This document shows positions 40,461 through 49,357 of a DNA stretch of 64,000 nucleotides, piece by piece (the first letter of the stretch is position 1; each line of letters starts with the position of its first letter). The position numbers and the translations under genes are program-made. Origin of the DNA: an uncultured Mediterraneibacter sp. (lineage in GTDB: Bacteria > Bacillota > Clostridia > Lachnospirales > Lachnospiraceae). Under the pieces are notes generated by a model. It saw nothing but the letters and a program-made list of their open reading frames with translations. It had not been told where the DNA came from and ran no database searches. The stretch covers positions 15,241-79,240 of the forward strand of contig NZ_CAKRDI010000015.1 of NCBI RefSeq assembly GCF_934309415.1, read 5' to 3'.

Positions 40461-42143
40461 ATGTATCAGGAAGAGTATAAACGCTGGCTGGCAGCGGATC
40501 TTGAAGATGCCGATCTGAAACCGGAATTATCAAAAATTGAGGAAAATGATGATGAGATTAAGGAACGTTTTGCAGTTGCACTGAAGTTTGGAACAGCAGG
40601 ACTTCGCGGTGTACTTGGAGCAGGAACGAACCGTATGAATATTTATGTAGTACGTCAGGCTACACAGGGTCTTGCTAACTGGGTAAAGACACAGGGCGGT
40701 ACACAGACAGTTGCAATCAGCTATGACAGCCGTTTAAAGAGTGATGTATTCGCAAAGACAGCAGCAGGAGTTCTTGCAGCGAATGGAATTAAAGTAAGAA
40801 TTTACGATGCACTGATGCCTGTACCGGCACTTTCTTTTGCAACACGTTATTATAACTGCAACGCAGGAATTATGGTAACAGCTTCCCATAATCCGGCAAA
40901 ATACAACGGTTACAAAGCATATGGACCGGATGGATGCCAGATGACAGATGATGCTGCAGCAATCGTTTACGATGAGATTCAGAAGACAGATGTACTGACA
41001 GGTGCAAAATATATGTCTTTTGCACAGGGTGTTGAAGAAGGACTGATCCGTTTTGTAGGAGATGACTGTAAAGATGCTCTGTATGAGGCAATTGAGTCCC
41101 GTCAGGTTCGTCCGGGTCTGTGCAAGAGCGCAGGACTGAAACTTGTATACAGCCCGCTGAATGGTTCAGGACTTGTACCGGTTACACGCGTACTGAAAGA
41201 TATCGGAATTACAGACGTTACAATCGTACCGGAGCAGGAGTACCCGAACGGATACTTTACAACTTGCAGTTATCCGAACCCGGAGATCTTCGAGGCTCTG
41301 GAGCTTGGACTGAATCTTGCCAAAGAGACAGGTGCAGATCTTATGCTTGCAACTGACCCGGATGCAGACCGTGTGGGAATCGCTATGAAATGCCCGGATG
41401 GATCTTATGAGCTGGTTACAGGTAATGAAGTTGGAGTACTTCTTCTGGATTACATAGCAGCAGGACGTATTGAGAAGGGCACAATGCCTGAGAACCCGGT
41501 AGCGGTAAAATCTCTCGTATCTACACCGCTTGCTGATGCAGTTGCAGAGCACTATGGAGTAGAACTTCGCAACGTGCTGACAGGATTCAAGTGGATTGGT
41601 GATCAGATCGCAAATCTGGAAGCAGCAGGAGAAGTTGACCGCTTTATCTTTGGATTTGAAGAGAGCTACGGATATCTTGCAGGACCATATGTACGTGATA
41701 AAGACGCAATCATCGGATCCATGCTGATCTGTGAGATGGCTGCTTATTACAGAAGTATTGGAAGCTCTATTAAAGAGAGACTGGAAGAAATCTATGCACA
41801 GTATGGCCGTTATCTGAATAAGATTGACAGCTTTGAATTCCCGGGACTGAGTGGAATGGACAAGATGTCTGGCATCATGGAAAATCTGCGTAAGAACCCG
41901 CTGGAAGAGATCGCAGGATATAAAGTTGCCAGCGTAGTTGATTATGAGAAGACAGAAGAGACTGGACTTCCAAAGGCAAATGTACTGGTATACAAACTGG
42001 AGAACAATGAGACAGTAATCGTTCGTCCATCCGGAACAGAGCCGAAGATTAAGATCTATTACACAACACTTGGTAAAGATCTTGCAGAAGCACAGGCTGA
42101 GAAGGACAAGCTTGCAGATGCACTGAAGCCGATCATGGCATAA
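40461..42143 (+). CDS. pgcA: Phosphoglucomutase / phosphomannomutase
   Basis: A 560-residue alpha-D-phosphohexomutase. FGTAGLRGVLGAGTNRMN binds the substrate phosphate. GIMVTASHNPAKYNGYKAY holds the phosphoserine. ATDPDADRVGIA is the metal-binding loop, FGFEESYGYLAG the sugar loop and VRPSGTEPKIKIYY the C-terminal phosphate loop. It interconverts glucose 1- and 6-phosphate. The ATG at 40461 follows AGGGAGTGG; a GTG at 40452 lies within that site. Confidence 0.95.
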   Translation: MYQEEYKRWLAADLEDADLKPELSKIEENDDEIKERFAVALKFGTAGLRGVLGAGTNRMNIYVVRQATQGLANWVKTQGGTQTVAISYDSRLKSDVFAKTAAGVLAANGIKVRIYDALMPVPALSFATRYYNCNAGIMVTASHNPAKYNGYKAYGPDGCQMTDDAAAIVYDEIQKTDVLTGAKYMSFAQGVEEGLIRFVGDDCKDALYEAIESRQVRPGLCKSAGLKLVYSPLNGSGLVPVTRVLKDIGITDVTIVPEQEYPNGYFTTCSYPNPEIFEALELGLNLAKETGADLMLATDPDADRVGIAMKCPDGSYELVTGNEVGVLLLDYIAAGRIEKGTMPENPVAVKSLVSTPLADAVAEHYGVELRNVLTGFKWIGDQIANLEAAGEVDRFIFGFEESYGYLAGPYVRDKDAIIGSMLICEMAAYYRSIGSSIKERLEEIYAQYGRYLNKIDSFEFPGLSGMDKMSGIMENLRKNPLEEIAGYKVASVVDYEKTEETGLPKANVLVYKLENNETVIVRPSGTEPKIKIYYTTLGKDLAEAQAEKDKLADALKPIMA

Positions 42144-42172
42144 TGAGATTATAAATCATATGATTGAGTAAT

Positions 42173-42214
42173 AAAATACACCGTGGCTGTTTTAAAGCTG
42201 CGGTGTATTTTATT
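42173..42214 (+). terminator. Terminator after phosphoglucomutase
   Basis: AAAATACACCG and CGGTGTATTTT pair, then ATTGG. Confidence 0.85.
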
Positions 42215-42289
42215 GGTTACTTTTATAGTTTCTAATGAAGTAGATAAAAGTTTGTCTGAAGAATCAATGCTGTGTAAGAACAGAATAGA

Positions 42290-42973
42290 TTAACAGTAGA
42301 AAGTGATAAAATCACGAACTACTTTTTTCAGAAAGCGAATCAGATCTTCTACATCAAAAACAGTCAGATTATTGACGGCTGATGCCGGAACGTTCATGTA
42401 TCCTTTTAAGGATGTAAGCACTTCCTTTACTGCAGGATAATCTGCCTCTTCAATTCCCGGATTTTTAACTTCAGGATTTAGATCAAAGACAAGATGAAAA
42501 CGTTGTGCAAGATAAGTGTTCATCCTGGTGTAATCTCCGTAATAATATTTTTCAGTCAGATATTCATTGCCGGGAATCCAGACTCCGGTTTTTCTGACCA
42601 GTACTTTAGCTACTTCTGATTTGATATCTGTAATTTCCCCGGCCGAGTCATAGAATTCAACAACTTCAGGGATATAATCCTTAAAAAATCTCCGATCGAT
42701 ATAAAGATGAAAGAAATATCCAAGACAACTGTCATCAATGAGCAGATGCTGGTATTTATCAAGAAATTTATGAAGATCAGGATAGATCATCATTTTCTCT
42801 TTATATACAGGATTACGAAAATGGGTTCGATCCTTATTGTCAGTTGCATCGGGAATCAGATTCCCGATCAGGAAGTCGTTTGCCGATCTTATAGAATGGC
42901 AGGATGTAGAATCCGAAGCAATCTGATCCATTAATAAAGATGCAGCAGTCATATGCAGGATAAAACCGGGCAT
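42290..42973 (-). CDS. Conserved hypothetical, zinc-dependent phospholipase C-like
   Basis: A 227-residue cytoplasmic protein, all-helical in appearance. MPGFILHMTAASLLMDQ, then NDFLIGNLIPDATDNKDRTH and LGYFFHLYIDRRFF give scattered His and Asp residues like those of the zinc-dependent phospholipase C/hydrolase family (H7, D47, H54, H102). The call is by pattern only and the substrate is unknown. It lies 36 bases downstream of the regulator-like gene and probably shares its transcript. Confidence 0.55.
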   Translation of the reverse strand: MPGFILHMTAASLLMDQIASDSTSCHSIRSANDFLIGNLIPDATDNKDRTHFRNPVYKEKMMIYPDLHKFLDKYQHLLIDDSCLGYFFHLYIDRRFFKDYIPEVVEFYDSAGEITDIKSEVAKVLVRKTGVWIPGNEYLTEKYYYGDYTRMNTYLAQRFHLVFDLNPEVKNPGIEEADYPAVKEVLTSLKGYMNVPASAVNNLTVFDVEDLIRFLKKVVRDFITFYC

Positions 42974-43009
42974 GATGGAATGAAGTCTCCTTTCAAATTT
43001 ATTCTGTGT

Positions 43010-44488
43010 TTAGATTTCAAGCATGATTTCAATCGCATGGATTGCATGCTGAATCATGGAAGCAGCATCGGGATGTTCTTCCTGATCCATTGAAGAATTC
43101 CATACATTTTCAAAAAATCCTTCAAAAATACGATCCAGAGCGATTTTGTTAGGAATACAAATGCTATAGTCCGGTGTAAGTTTTTTCAGGCGCAGATAAC
43201 AAAGAGAATCTGACATGAAAAGTGTTGGGTGAGAGATATGCTGATGGTCAGAGAGCAGTCCCTCAGGCAGAACACGTACTTCAAGAAGATTCAGGCTGTT
43301 TCTCATACGCTCCAAATTCTTCAGGCAGCGGAGTCTCTGAGATATATCCAAAGAGATACGTGTGCCGAAATAATCCAATTCTCCGGTAACTGTAAAATCT
43401 TTCAGAACAGAAGCATAGATCAACAGGCGGACAGGAGTAGTCTCCAGGATTCGCTGAGTCAGATGATTGAGCTTTTCCACTTCCTGTTTCTGAATGTCAG
43501 TATTGGTCTTGCAGTAATCATCCAAAAGCTCCATATACAGATCTTCCGGAAGAAAGTGCTCTGTCAGGTGGCCGATGAGGCAGTATTGATTCTGTGAGAT
43601 CAGTGTCTGCTTATATTCAAATTTATGTACCATCTCAGGTATGGTGGTCTTACGGATCAGCAATGTCTCTTTATTACAGAGCAGTTTGATCTTGTGATAA
43701 AGTTCGTTAGTGAGATCACTGTCTTCAATAGTAGAAACGCCAAGACAGTGACTGCTGTCTACCAACATACCTGAAATTGCATAAGTATCCCGGATGGCAA
43801 ATATCATTTTTCTCTGGGCCTGAGTGCCACAGTAAAGATTAAAATCAATGTTGGCCAGATTGGCCATTACGTTCATTAAGAAGCAGGCGGTGTAAGTGTC
43901 ATCAGAAGGAATAGATTCCAGATCGATCAGCAGAGAAAAATGCACTCCTGGTAAAATAAGTCCGCGTCCACCGTGTGCGCTGTTGAGCTCTGCGATCAGA
44001 AGCTGGTAATTTGGGTCAACATTTAAAATATCTACGATCGCATACACATTCAGAGAATTAACTTTTCTCAGAGAAGGATGCTTCATCTTAAAAATGAACT
44101 GGTCCAATGTCAGTTCTGGATAATAGGAAATCTTTGGTGCAATTTCTGTACCGGTTGTTGTCTGCAGCTCTTTGACGTAGACATATTCAAGCTCAAGGTT
44201 GTCATAAATAGCAGCTTCCAGATCCTGAATGTCCTGTAACTGGTATTCCTGAAGTAGCTGCAGGGCAGTGTCTTCATTAAGAGATTTTATAATACAGTGG
44301 CTGATTGCCTGAAGAGTACTTTCGTGATTTTTTTCGGTCGGAAGTAATTTACCACTGATCCATTTACTTATATAAGAGTCATCATACTGAACAGCTTTTG
44401 CAAGAACACTGTTTTTAATGTCTGCAACAGACATGAGGTGCTCCAGCAGAACACTGAAACGGTTTTTATCTTTCATAATTGTTGTCAT
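43010..44488 (-). CDS. Large HTH protein with unknown C-terminal domain
   Basis: A 492-residue protein from ATG 44488 (44476 also possible). Residues 5-65 resemble an XRE-like helix-turn-helix (NSVLAKAVQYDDSYISKWIS). The remaining 420 residues match no family I recognise. They alternate helices and strands, with FLMNVMANLANIDFNLYCG and LIYASVLKDFTVTGELDYFG as landmarks. The upstream strong GGAAGGAGGA site is 27 bases from the ATG, and non-standard starts closer to it cannot be excluded. It may regulate the small gene downstream. A family A repeat lies just upstream. Confidence 0.6.
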   Translation of the reverse strand: MTTIMKDKNRFSVLLEHLMSVADIKNSVLAKAVQYDDSYISKWISGKLLPTEKNHESTLQAISHCIIKSLNEDTALQLLQEYQLQDIQDLEAAIYDNLELEYVYVKELQTTTGTEIAPKISYYPELTLDQFIFKMKHPSLRKVNSLNVYAIVDILNVDPNYQLLIAELNSAHGGRGLILPGVHFSLLIDLESIPSDDTYTACFLMNVMANLANIDFNLYCGTQAQRKMIFAIRDTYAISGMLVDSSHCLGVSTIEDSDLTNELYHKIKLLCNKETLLIRKTTIPEMVHKFEYKQTLISQNQYCLIGHLTEHFLPEDLYMELLDDYCKTNTDIQKQEVEKLNHLTQRILETTPVRLLIYASVLKDFTVTGELDYFGTRISLDISQRLRCLKNLERMRNSLNLLEVRVLPEGLLSDHQHISHPTLFMSDSLCYLRLKKLTPDYSICIPNKIALDRIFEGFFENVWNSSMDQEEHPDAASMIQHAIHAIEIMLEI

Positions 44489-44548
44489 ATCGTAGAAAAT
44501 AAAATCTGCGATATTCCTCCTTCCCCTCATAATTTGCTGTGAAAAAAT

Positions 44549-44636
44549 TAGAGTGTGTCTCAAAAATCAATCTTGCAATCTACAGGTACCGTTTGTGGAG
44601 GATATCTTACAGAAAGCATTTTTCAGACACGCTCTG
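44549..44636. repeat. Family A repeat, mid-length copy
   Basis: Ends TAGAGTGTGTCTCAAAAATC and GCATTTTTCAGACACGCTCT are inverted repeats. The interior keeps CTTGCAATCTACA and GATATCTTACAGAAAG. Confidence 0.75.
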
Positions 44637-44640
44637 GCAG

Positions 44641-45068
44641 AGCAAGCAAATTTGAAATATATTCGATTCGAATTATGTTTAAAATCAGAACTATATAAAT
44701 AAAGTTTCTAGTATTAGTTTAGAACAGAGAAAGTAGGATTGCAATAAGAATAACCATAAATTGTGTTGCACATTCTGCCGCACACTTTACTGAGTGCTTT
44801 TTCAGATACGTTTTTTTAGTTCCTAACCAGGCTTTGAATCTTGAAAAAAGTTGATTCATGTGATTCAAGATGATTCCAGTTTCCATAAATTGATATTCTA
44901 AACAGCCTGTGATAGAATAAAGCTCGTGCATTTTGGGAAGAGGGTATATGAAGCAGATCGGAAAATTAAGAATTAGTATTTAGACAGAAATTATAAAATC
45001 GTAAACAGTGACAGAGAATAGATGTTTCATGTACAGCAGATAAAAAAATATATAAGGGGACAAAAAAG
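44641..45068. other. Gap with no convincing gene
   Basis: A 70-codon minus-strand frame at 44719-44931 lacks a ribosome site and contains a family A-like stretch, so I do not call it. AAGGGGACAAAAAAG before 45069 is the ribosome site of the next gene. Confidence 0.6.
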
Positions 45069-46811
45069 ATGAATATTACAGAACAGAAGTTAACAGGTAA
45101 AGCAAGTATCGATAAACCATGGCTCAAATTTTATCCGGAGCAGTTCAGAAATCTTGAGATACCGAAACTTACAATTGAAGCGTTTTTAAAGATGAGAAAT
45201 CCGGATGAGAACAGAATTGCATTTGAGTATTATGGAAATAAAATTACATGGAAACAGTTATGGGAAGATGCGGATATTGCCGCAAGAGCACTGAAATCAC
45301 TTGGATTTAAAGAAGGTGACAGAATTCCGGTATTTTTACAGTCCATGCCATCTCATTATGTCCTGCTTTTTGCAGCAGAGAGAATTGGTGCGACAGTTGT
45401 CTGTCGTGATGATGTTCCGGAAGAGCTTTGCTTTGCAATCCGTAAATCCAGAACAGACACAGCATTTGTGATGGATTATACTTCAAAAGCAGATGAGGAG
45501 TTATTCCGTGAGACAACTCCGATGACAAGAATGATTAAAGTATCACCGTTTGATTATGCAGATAAGAGCCAGATGCAGGACTATATTGTAAAAGAGATTG
45601 AATCCCGTTATCCGGATGAGACTGAGACAGCAGAAGGAGATATGAACTGGCAGGAGTTCATGGAACTGGGAAGAAACTTTGAGGGAGAATATCTGGCACC
45701 GGTAGATCCTGACAGAGCAGTATTTGGGGCATATACAAGTGGTTCTACAGGAATCTCTAAACTTGTAATCCATTCTTCTGCGAATGTAGTAGCGGTTGCA
45801 TATCAGATGTCTATCTTTATCCCACCGTCAGAAGTACAGGAAATCTGGTGGACACCAATCCTTCCACCGGCACTGATTGCGGTAACTGTTTCAATGACAA
45901 TTTTCCCGCTTTCCACAGGTCTGATGGTTGAACTGGATCCGTTCTGCCCGGTAGAGGATATTGATATTGCATTTATGGAACGTAAGCCAAACTTCTGGGC
46001 ACTGATTCCAATGTTGTGCGAGCTGTTAATGAAGAGCGATAGAATTCCGGAAGATTATGATATGTCTCATCTGAGAAGTATCGGTGCCGGAGCAGAGGCG
46101 ATGAATGAACGTAAATACGAAGAGGTAGAAGCGTTCTTCCACAAACATAATATTAAAGCAAAATTCAGTGCAGGTTATGGACAGAGCGAAGGTTGTTCTA
46201 ACTTTACACTTCCGAATCCAATGTTCCCGCTGGTAGACGGATGTGTAGGTATGCCGATGCCGGCTACTGTACTTGCAGTGTTTGACAAAGATCTGAACGA
46301 GTTGAACTATGGAGAAATCGGAGAAATCTGTATGACAGGACCGTCTATGATGCTCCATTATTCTGGATGGATGGGAGAAGAGATGACAGAGAAAACTCTG
46401 GTTGAGCATCCAGATGGAAATACATGGTTACATACAGGAGATGCAGCGTATATTACAGAGCAGGGAATCATTCATATCCTTGGCCGTGGAGATACAAAGC
46501 GTTATGGAGATAATCCACTTTATATGATGAGAATGGAGACAAAAGTGGTAAGAACTCCGGGAGTTCAGGATGGGTTCTTCTGTCTGGTGCCGGATCAGGA
46601 GAATGAGGGATATTACCTTCCATATTTATTTATTGTTCTTGATGGAACGAAGACATTGGAAGAAGTATCAGAACAGCTGAAAGACGTGCTTGATGAACAT
46701 GAGTATCCGGTAGAGATCAGAGTGATTGATGAGAGACCGTATTTCCATTTCAAGACAAACAGAAAAGAACTGACAGCTCAGATCCTCGAAGAACTGGGAC
46801 AGGCAGAGTAA
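45069..46811 (+). CDS. AMP-forming acyl-CoA synthetase-like protein
   Basis: A 580-residue ANL-superfamily enzyme. AYTSGSTGISKLVIHSS is the phosphate-binding loop (A3). SAGYGQSEGCSNF corresponds to the YGxTE motif with Q-S-E. WLHTGDAAYI is the adenine-ribose TGD motif. The usual C-terminal catalytic region reads FHFKTNRKELT, so the normal glycine of the K-T-x-x-G-K motif is missing. It would activate a carboxylic acid with ATP. The odd C-terminus makes full acyl-CoA synthetase activity less certain. It is monocistronic with a strong terminator. Confidence 0.85.
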   Translation: MNITEQKLTGKASIDKPWLKFYPEQFRNLEIPKLTIEAFLKMRNPDENRIAFEYYGNKITWKQLWEDADIAARALKSLGFKEGDRIPVFLQSMPSHYVLLFAAERIGATVVCRDDVPEELCFAIRKSRTDTAFVMDYTSKADEELFRETTPMTRMIKVSPFDYADKSQMQDYIVKEIESRYPDETETAEGDMNWQEFMELGRNFEGEYLAPVDPDRAVFGAYTSGSTGISKLVIHSSANVVAVAYQMSIFIPPSEVQEIWWTPILPPALIAVTVSMTIFPLSTGLMVELDPFCPVEDIDIAFMERKPNFWALIPMLCELLMKSDRIPEDYDMSHLRSIGAGAEAMNERKYEEVEAFFHKHNIKAKFSAGYGQSEGCSNFTLPNPMFPLVDGCVGMPMPATVLAVFDKDLNELNYGEIGEICMTGPSMMLHYSGWMGEEMTEKTLVEHPDGNTWLHTGDAAYITEQGIIHILGRGDTKRYGDNPLYMMRMETKVVRTPGVQDGFFCLVPDQENEGYYLPYLFIVLDGTKTLEEVSEQLKDVLDEHEYPVEIRVIDERPYFHFKTNRKELTAQILEELGQAE

Positions 46812-46830
46812 GAAGTTATATATTAAAGAA

Positions 46831-46876
46831 ACCAAAGGTTACAGGAGCTTAGGCGGGCAGTAACCTTTGGTTTTGC
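46831..46876 (+). terminator. Terminator after acyl-CoA synthetase-like gene
   Basis: AACCAAAGGTTAC and GTAACCTTTGGTT form a 13-bp stem followed by TTGCTTT. Confidence 0.88.
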
Positions 46877-46908
46877 TTTATATGTGAAAAAGAATACTTG
46901 AAAAGAGT

Positions 46909-46936
46909 TGAAATAAGGAAAATATATGTTATACTT
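46909..46936 (+). promoter_or_regulatory. Promoter of the repeat-rich surface protein
   Basis: TTGAAA at 46909-46914, a 16-bp spacer, TATACT at 46931-46936. Confidence 0.65.
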
Positions 46937-47051
46937 AAGATTGCAATAGAGGCTGATGAAGCACTTGAGAACAACGGCTCATATGACAGGAAGAGATCTA
47001 TGTAGCTTAAAATAGACGTTGTTAAAAAAATGAAAAAGGAGAGAGATCAGA

Positions 47052-48332
47052 ATGAAAAGACCAGTATTACCAAAAGTCCTTGCATTATCCGTTGCAACAA
47101 TGTTGGTTGTCGGTACCGTTTCTGTAAATGCATATACAAATGATACTGCAAGTACAGCAGCAATCCCGTCAGTGTCCGGGTACAGCATTAGCAACTCAAA
47201 CTTAGATGCACAGGCGAAGTCTGACGTAAAGGCGAAAGCACAGTCAGTGATCAAAGACACAAAGAATGTAGACGCTAAGAAGAGTACAAGCATCGTATTC
47301 GATGGAAGTCCGGTAAAGAAAGTAGAGTATGATGGAGAAGCACATGGATTATCCGCAGGAGCATATCCGACACTTGGGGGCAAACGTATTGCAGATGCAG
47401 ATATGTATTATGTAGGAGTTCAGGAAGACGGAACATATTATTCATCTTCTAAAGCACCAACAGAGCCGGGATATTACTATGTAGCAGCAACCTATCCGGG
47501 AAGCGATGACTGGTATCCGATCATGGCTTATGGCGTAGTAGTTATTACAAAGAAAGCTCCAACACCAACAGTAACACCGGGTCCAACAGATGAACCGACA
47601 GTAACACCAGGCCCAACAGATGAACCAACAGTAACACCGGGTCCAACAGATAAACCGACAGTAACACCGGGTCCAACAGATGAACCGACAGTAACACCAG
47701 GTCCAACAGATAAACCAACAGTAACACCAGGTCCAACAGATGAACCGACAGTAACACCAGGTCCAACAGATGAACCAACAGTAACACCGGGTCCAACAGA
47801 TGAACCGACAGTAACACCGGGTCCAACAGATGAACCAACAGTAACACCGGGTCCAACAGATGAACCAACAGTAACACCGGGTCCAACAGATAAACCAACA
47901 GTAACACCAGGTCCAACAGATGAACCAACAGTAACACCGGGTCCAACAGATAAACCGACAGTAACACCGGGTCCAACAGATAAACCAACAGTAACACCGG
48001 GTCCAACAGATAAACCGACAGTAACACCGGGTCCAACAGATAAACCAACAACAACTCCTACAACAGAACCAACAAAACAGCCTACATCAACACCGGTGAA
48101 CCCGACAGCTACACCTTCAACAACAGCTACACCTACACCGACAAAGAAGGCTACAGCAACACCTACTAAGAAGACAACAAAAACTACTAAAAAGACAACA
48201 GCAAAGAAAACTACAACAAATAAGAAGAAAGCAGCTAAAACAGGCGATGCTACAAACTTCGTAGTTTACATTGCAGGAATCGCAGCAGCAGGTGCAGCTA
48301 TCACTCTTACATTAAGAAAGAGAAAACACTAA
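47052..48332 (+). CDS. Surface protein with 16 TVTPGPTDxP repeats and C-terminal anchor
   Basis: A 426-residue exported protein. Residues 1-28 are a signal peptide. Residues 80-172 are an MBG/Ig-like domain (VEYDGEAHGLSAGAYPTLGG, PGYYYVAATYPGSDDW). Residues 173-332 are sixteen 10-residue units TVTPGPTD(E/K)P. Residues 335-395 are rich in Thr, Pro and Lys. The tail AAKTGDATNF, a hydrophobic helix and RKRKH form a sorting-signal-like end, but the LPxTG motif is AAKTG, so sortase recognition would be non-standard. The repeats are a stiff stalk lifting the N-terminal domain from the wall. Confidence 0.85.
   Translation: MKRPVLPKVLALSVATMLVVGTVSVNAYTNDTASTAAIPSVSGYSISNSNLDAQAKSDVKAKAQSVIKDTKNVDAKKSTSIVFDGSPVKKVEYDGEAHGLSAGAYPTLGGKRIADADMYYVGVQEDGTYYSSSKAPTEPGYYYVAATYPGSDDWYPIMAYGVVVITKKAPTPTVTPGPTDEPTVTPGPTDEPTVTPGPTDKPTVTPGPTDEPTVTPGPTDKPTVTPGPTDEPTVTPGPTDEPTVTPGPTDEPTVTPGPTDEPTVTPGPTDEPTVTPGPTDKPTVTPGPTDEPTVTPGPTDKPTVTPGPTDKPTVTPGPTDKPTVTPGPTDKPTTTPTTEPTKQPTSTPVNPTATPSTTATPTPTKKATATPTKKTTKTTKKTTAKKTTTNKKKAAKTGDATNFVVYIAGIAAAGAAITLTLRKRKH
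47568..48047 (+). repeat. Sixteen 30-bp tandem repeats in the surface-protein gene
   Basis: Each unit encodes TVTPGPTDEP or TVTPGPTDKP. Units differ mainly at synonymous third positions (CCG/CCA, GGT/GGC) and at the Glu/Lys codon. There are no unique spacers, so this is not a CRISPR array. Such arrays can change in number by slippage or recombination. Confidence 0.95.
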
Positions 48333-48368
48333 TTAAAATAAAACGGATTCGTATCAGATGAAGTGAAT

Positions 48369-48415
48369 TATTTCCCCCATAAGTCATAGATTTGATTTAT
48401 GGGGGAATTTTTTTG
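48369..48415 (+). terminator. Terminator after the surface-protein gene
   Basis: CCCCCATAA and TTATGGGGG pair, then AATTTTTTT. Confidence 0.9.
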
Positions 48416-48419
48416 TTCT

Positions 48420-48487
48420 TGTTTGCTTCCATGTTAATCACTCTGCTGCCTGGTGTGGAGGATGCACGAATTGTCTTGAATGTATCT
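48420..48487 (+). repeat. Family B fragment
   Basis: CCATGTTAATCACTCTGCTG, GTGGAGGATGCACGAATTG and TCTTGAATGTATCTC match the left half of the 143-bp form. The second and third hairpins are absent. Confidence 0.6.
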
Positions 48488-48613
48488 CTATCTTTATAAA
48501 TTGTAAGTAAAAGACCGGATTTGGGTAGAAATAGAATTCCCAAACAGGCCAGAGAATGGTATGATAGAAACAAGTGCAATCGTATGCGATTAGTTGCAGC
48601 GAAGATCGAAGAA

Positions 48614-49342
48614 ATGGAGAAGAGACAGAAAATGCAAGAGGATAATTTGTATATTATAATGCCGGCTTATAATGAAGAGGCGAATATCGGGGAAGTAATA
48701 GAACAATGGTATCCGGTAGTGGACAAGATTGGAGGAGAAAGCAGACTGGTAATTCTGAATGACGGAAGTAAAGACCAGACTTATCAGAAGATTCAGCAAT
48801 ATCAGGAAAAATATAAGCGATTAATCGGAATTGACAAGGTGAATGAAGGACATGGTGGTACAATTCTCAGAGGATATAAATATGCGATAGATGCAGGGGC
48901 GGATTATGTTTTTCAGACAGATTCAGATGGACAGACATTACCAGAAGAGTTCTGGCAGTTCTGGGAGAAACGAAAACAATGTGGTCTGCTGATTGGTTAC
49001 AGAAAAAATCGTGAAGATGGAATCTCGAGAATTTTTGTTACAAAGGTATTGCGACTGGTTATTTTCCTGACTTTTGGAGTGTGGGTCAGAGATGCCAATA
49101 CACCATATAGATTGATGAAGAGCAGTCAGTTGAAAAATGTATTAAAAAGGATTCCGGATGGGTTCTTTCTGTCAAATGTTCTGATGACTGTTATTTATGA
49201 GAAACATCATCTGAGAGTGGAATACATACCGATTACATTCAGACCGCGTCAGGGTGGAAAAAACTCGATCAATATGAAGAGAATTGTAAAAATAGGAAGA
49301 CAGGCTCTGAAAGATTTCCTTGGTCTTCGTAAAAAAATCTGA
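48614..49342 (+). CDS. Family 2 glycosyltransferase (dolichol-phosphate mannosyltransferase-like)
   Basis: About 242 residues. YIIMPAYNEEANIGEVIEQW and LVILNDGSKDQTYQKI are the GT-A nucleotide-sugar motifs and FQTDSDGQTLPEEFWQFWEK carries the metal-binding DSD. It would transfer a sugar from a nucleotide donor to a lipid or surface glycan. The start is uncertain: ATGs at 48584, 48614 and 48632 are in frame with only weak ribosome sites. It is nine to fifteen bases from a DUF2298 membrane protein gene, suggesting a joint role in envelope glycan assembly. Confidence 0.85.
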   Translation: MEKRQKMQEDNLYIIMPAYNEEANIGEVIEQWYPVVDKIGGESRLVILNDGSKDQTYQKIQQYQEKYKRLIGIDKVNEGHGGTILRGYKYAIDAGADYVFQTDSDGQTLPEEFWQFWEKRKQCGLLIGYRKNREDGISRIFVTKVLRLVIFLTFGVWVRDANTPYRLMKSSQLKNVLKRIPDGFFLSNVLMTVIYEKHHLRVEYIPITFRPRQGGKNSINMKRIVKIGRQALKDFLGLRKKI

Positions 49343-49357
49343 TAGGAGTATGTGGCA

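Noticed and set aside
44719..44931. A 70-codon minus-strand frame with a hydrophobic end.
   Set aside because: No ribosome site and partial overlap with family A-like sequence.
47568..48047. Regular 30-bp repeats that might suggest a CRISPR array.
   Set aside because: The units are directly joined with no spacers and encode a regular protein repeat.
47545..48054. A 169-codon minus-strand frame rich in Leu, Val and Asp.
   Set aside because: It is the mirror of the 30-bp tandem repeats of the surface-protein gene. It has no ribosome site and its composition follows from the repeat.
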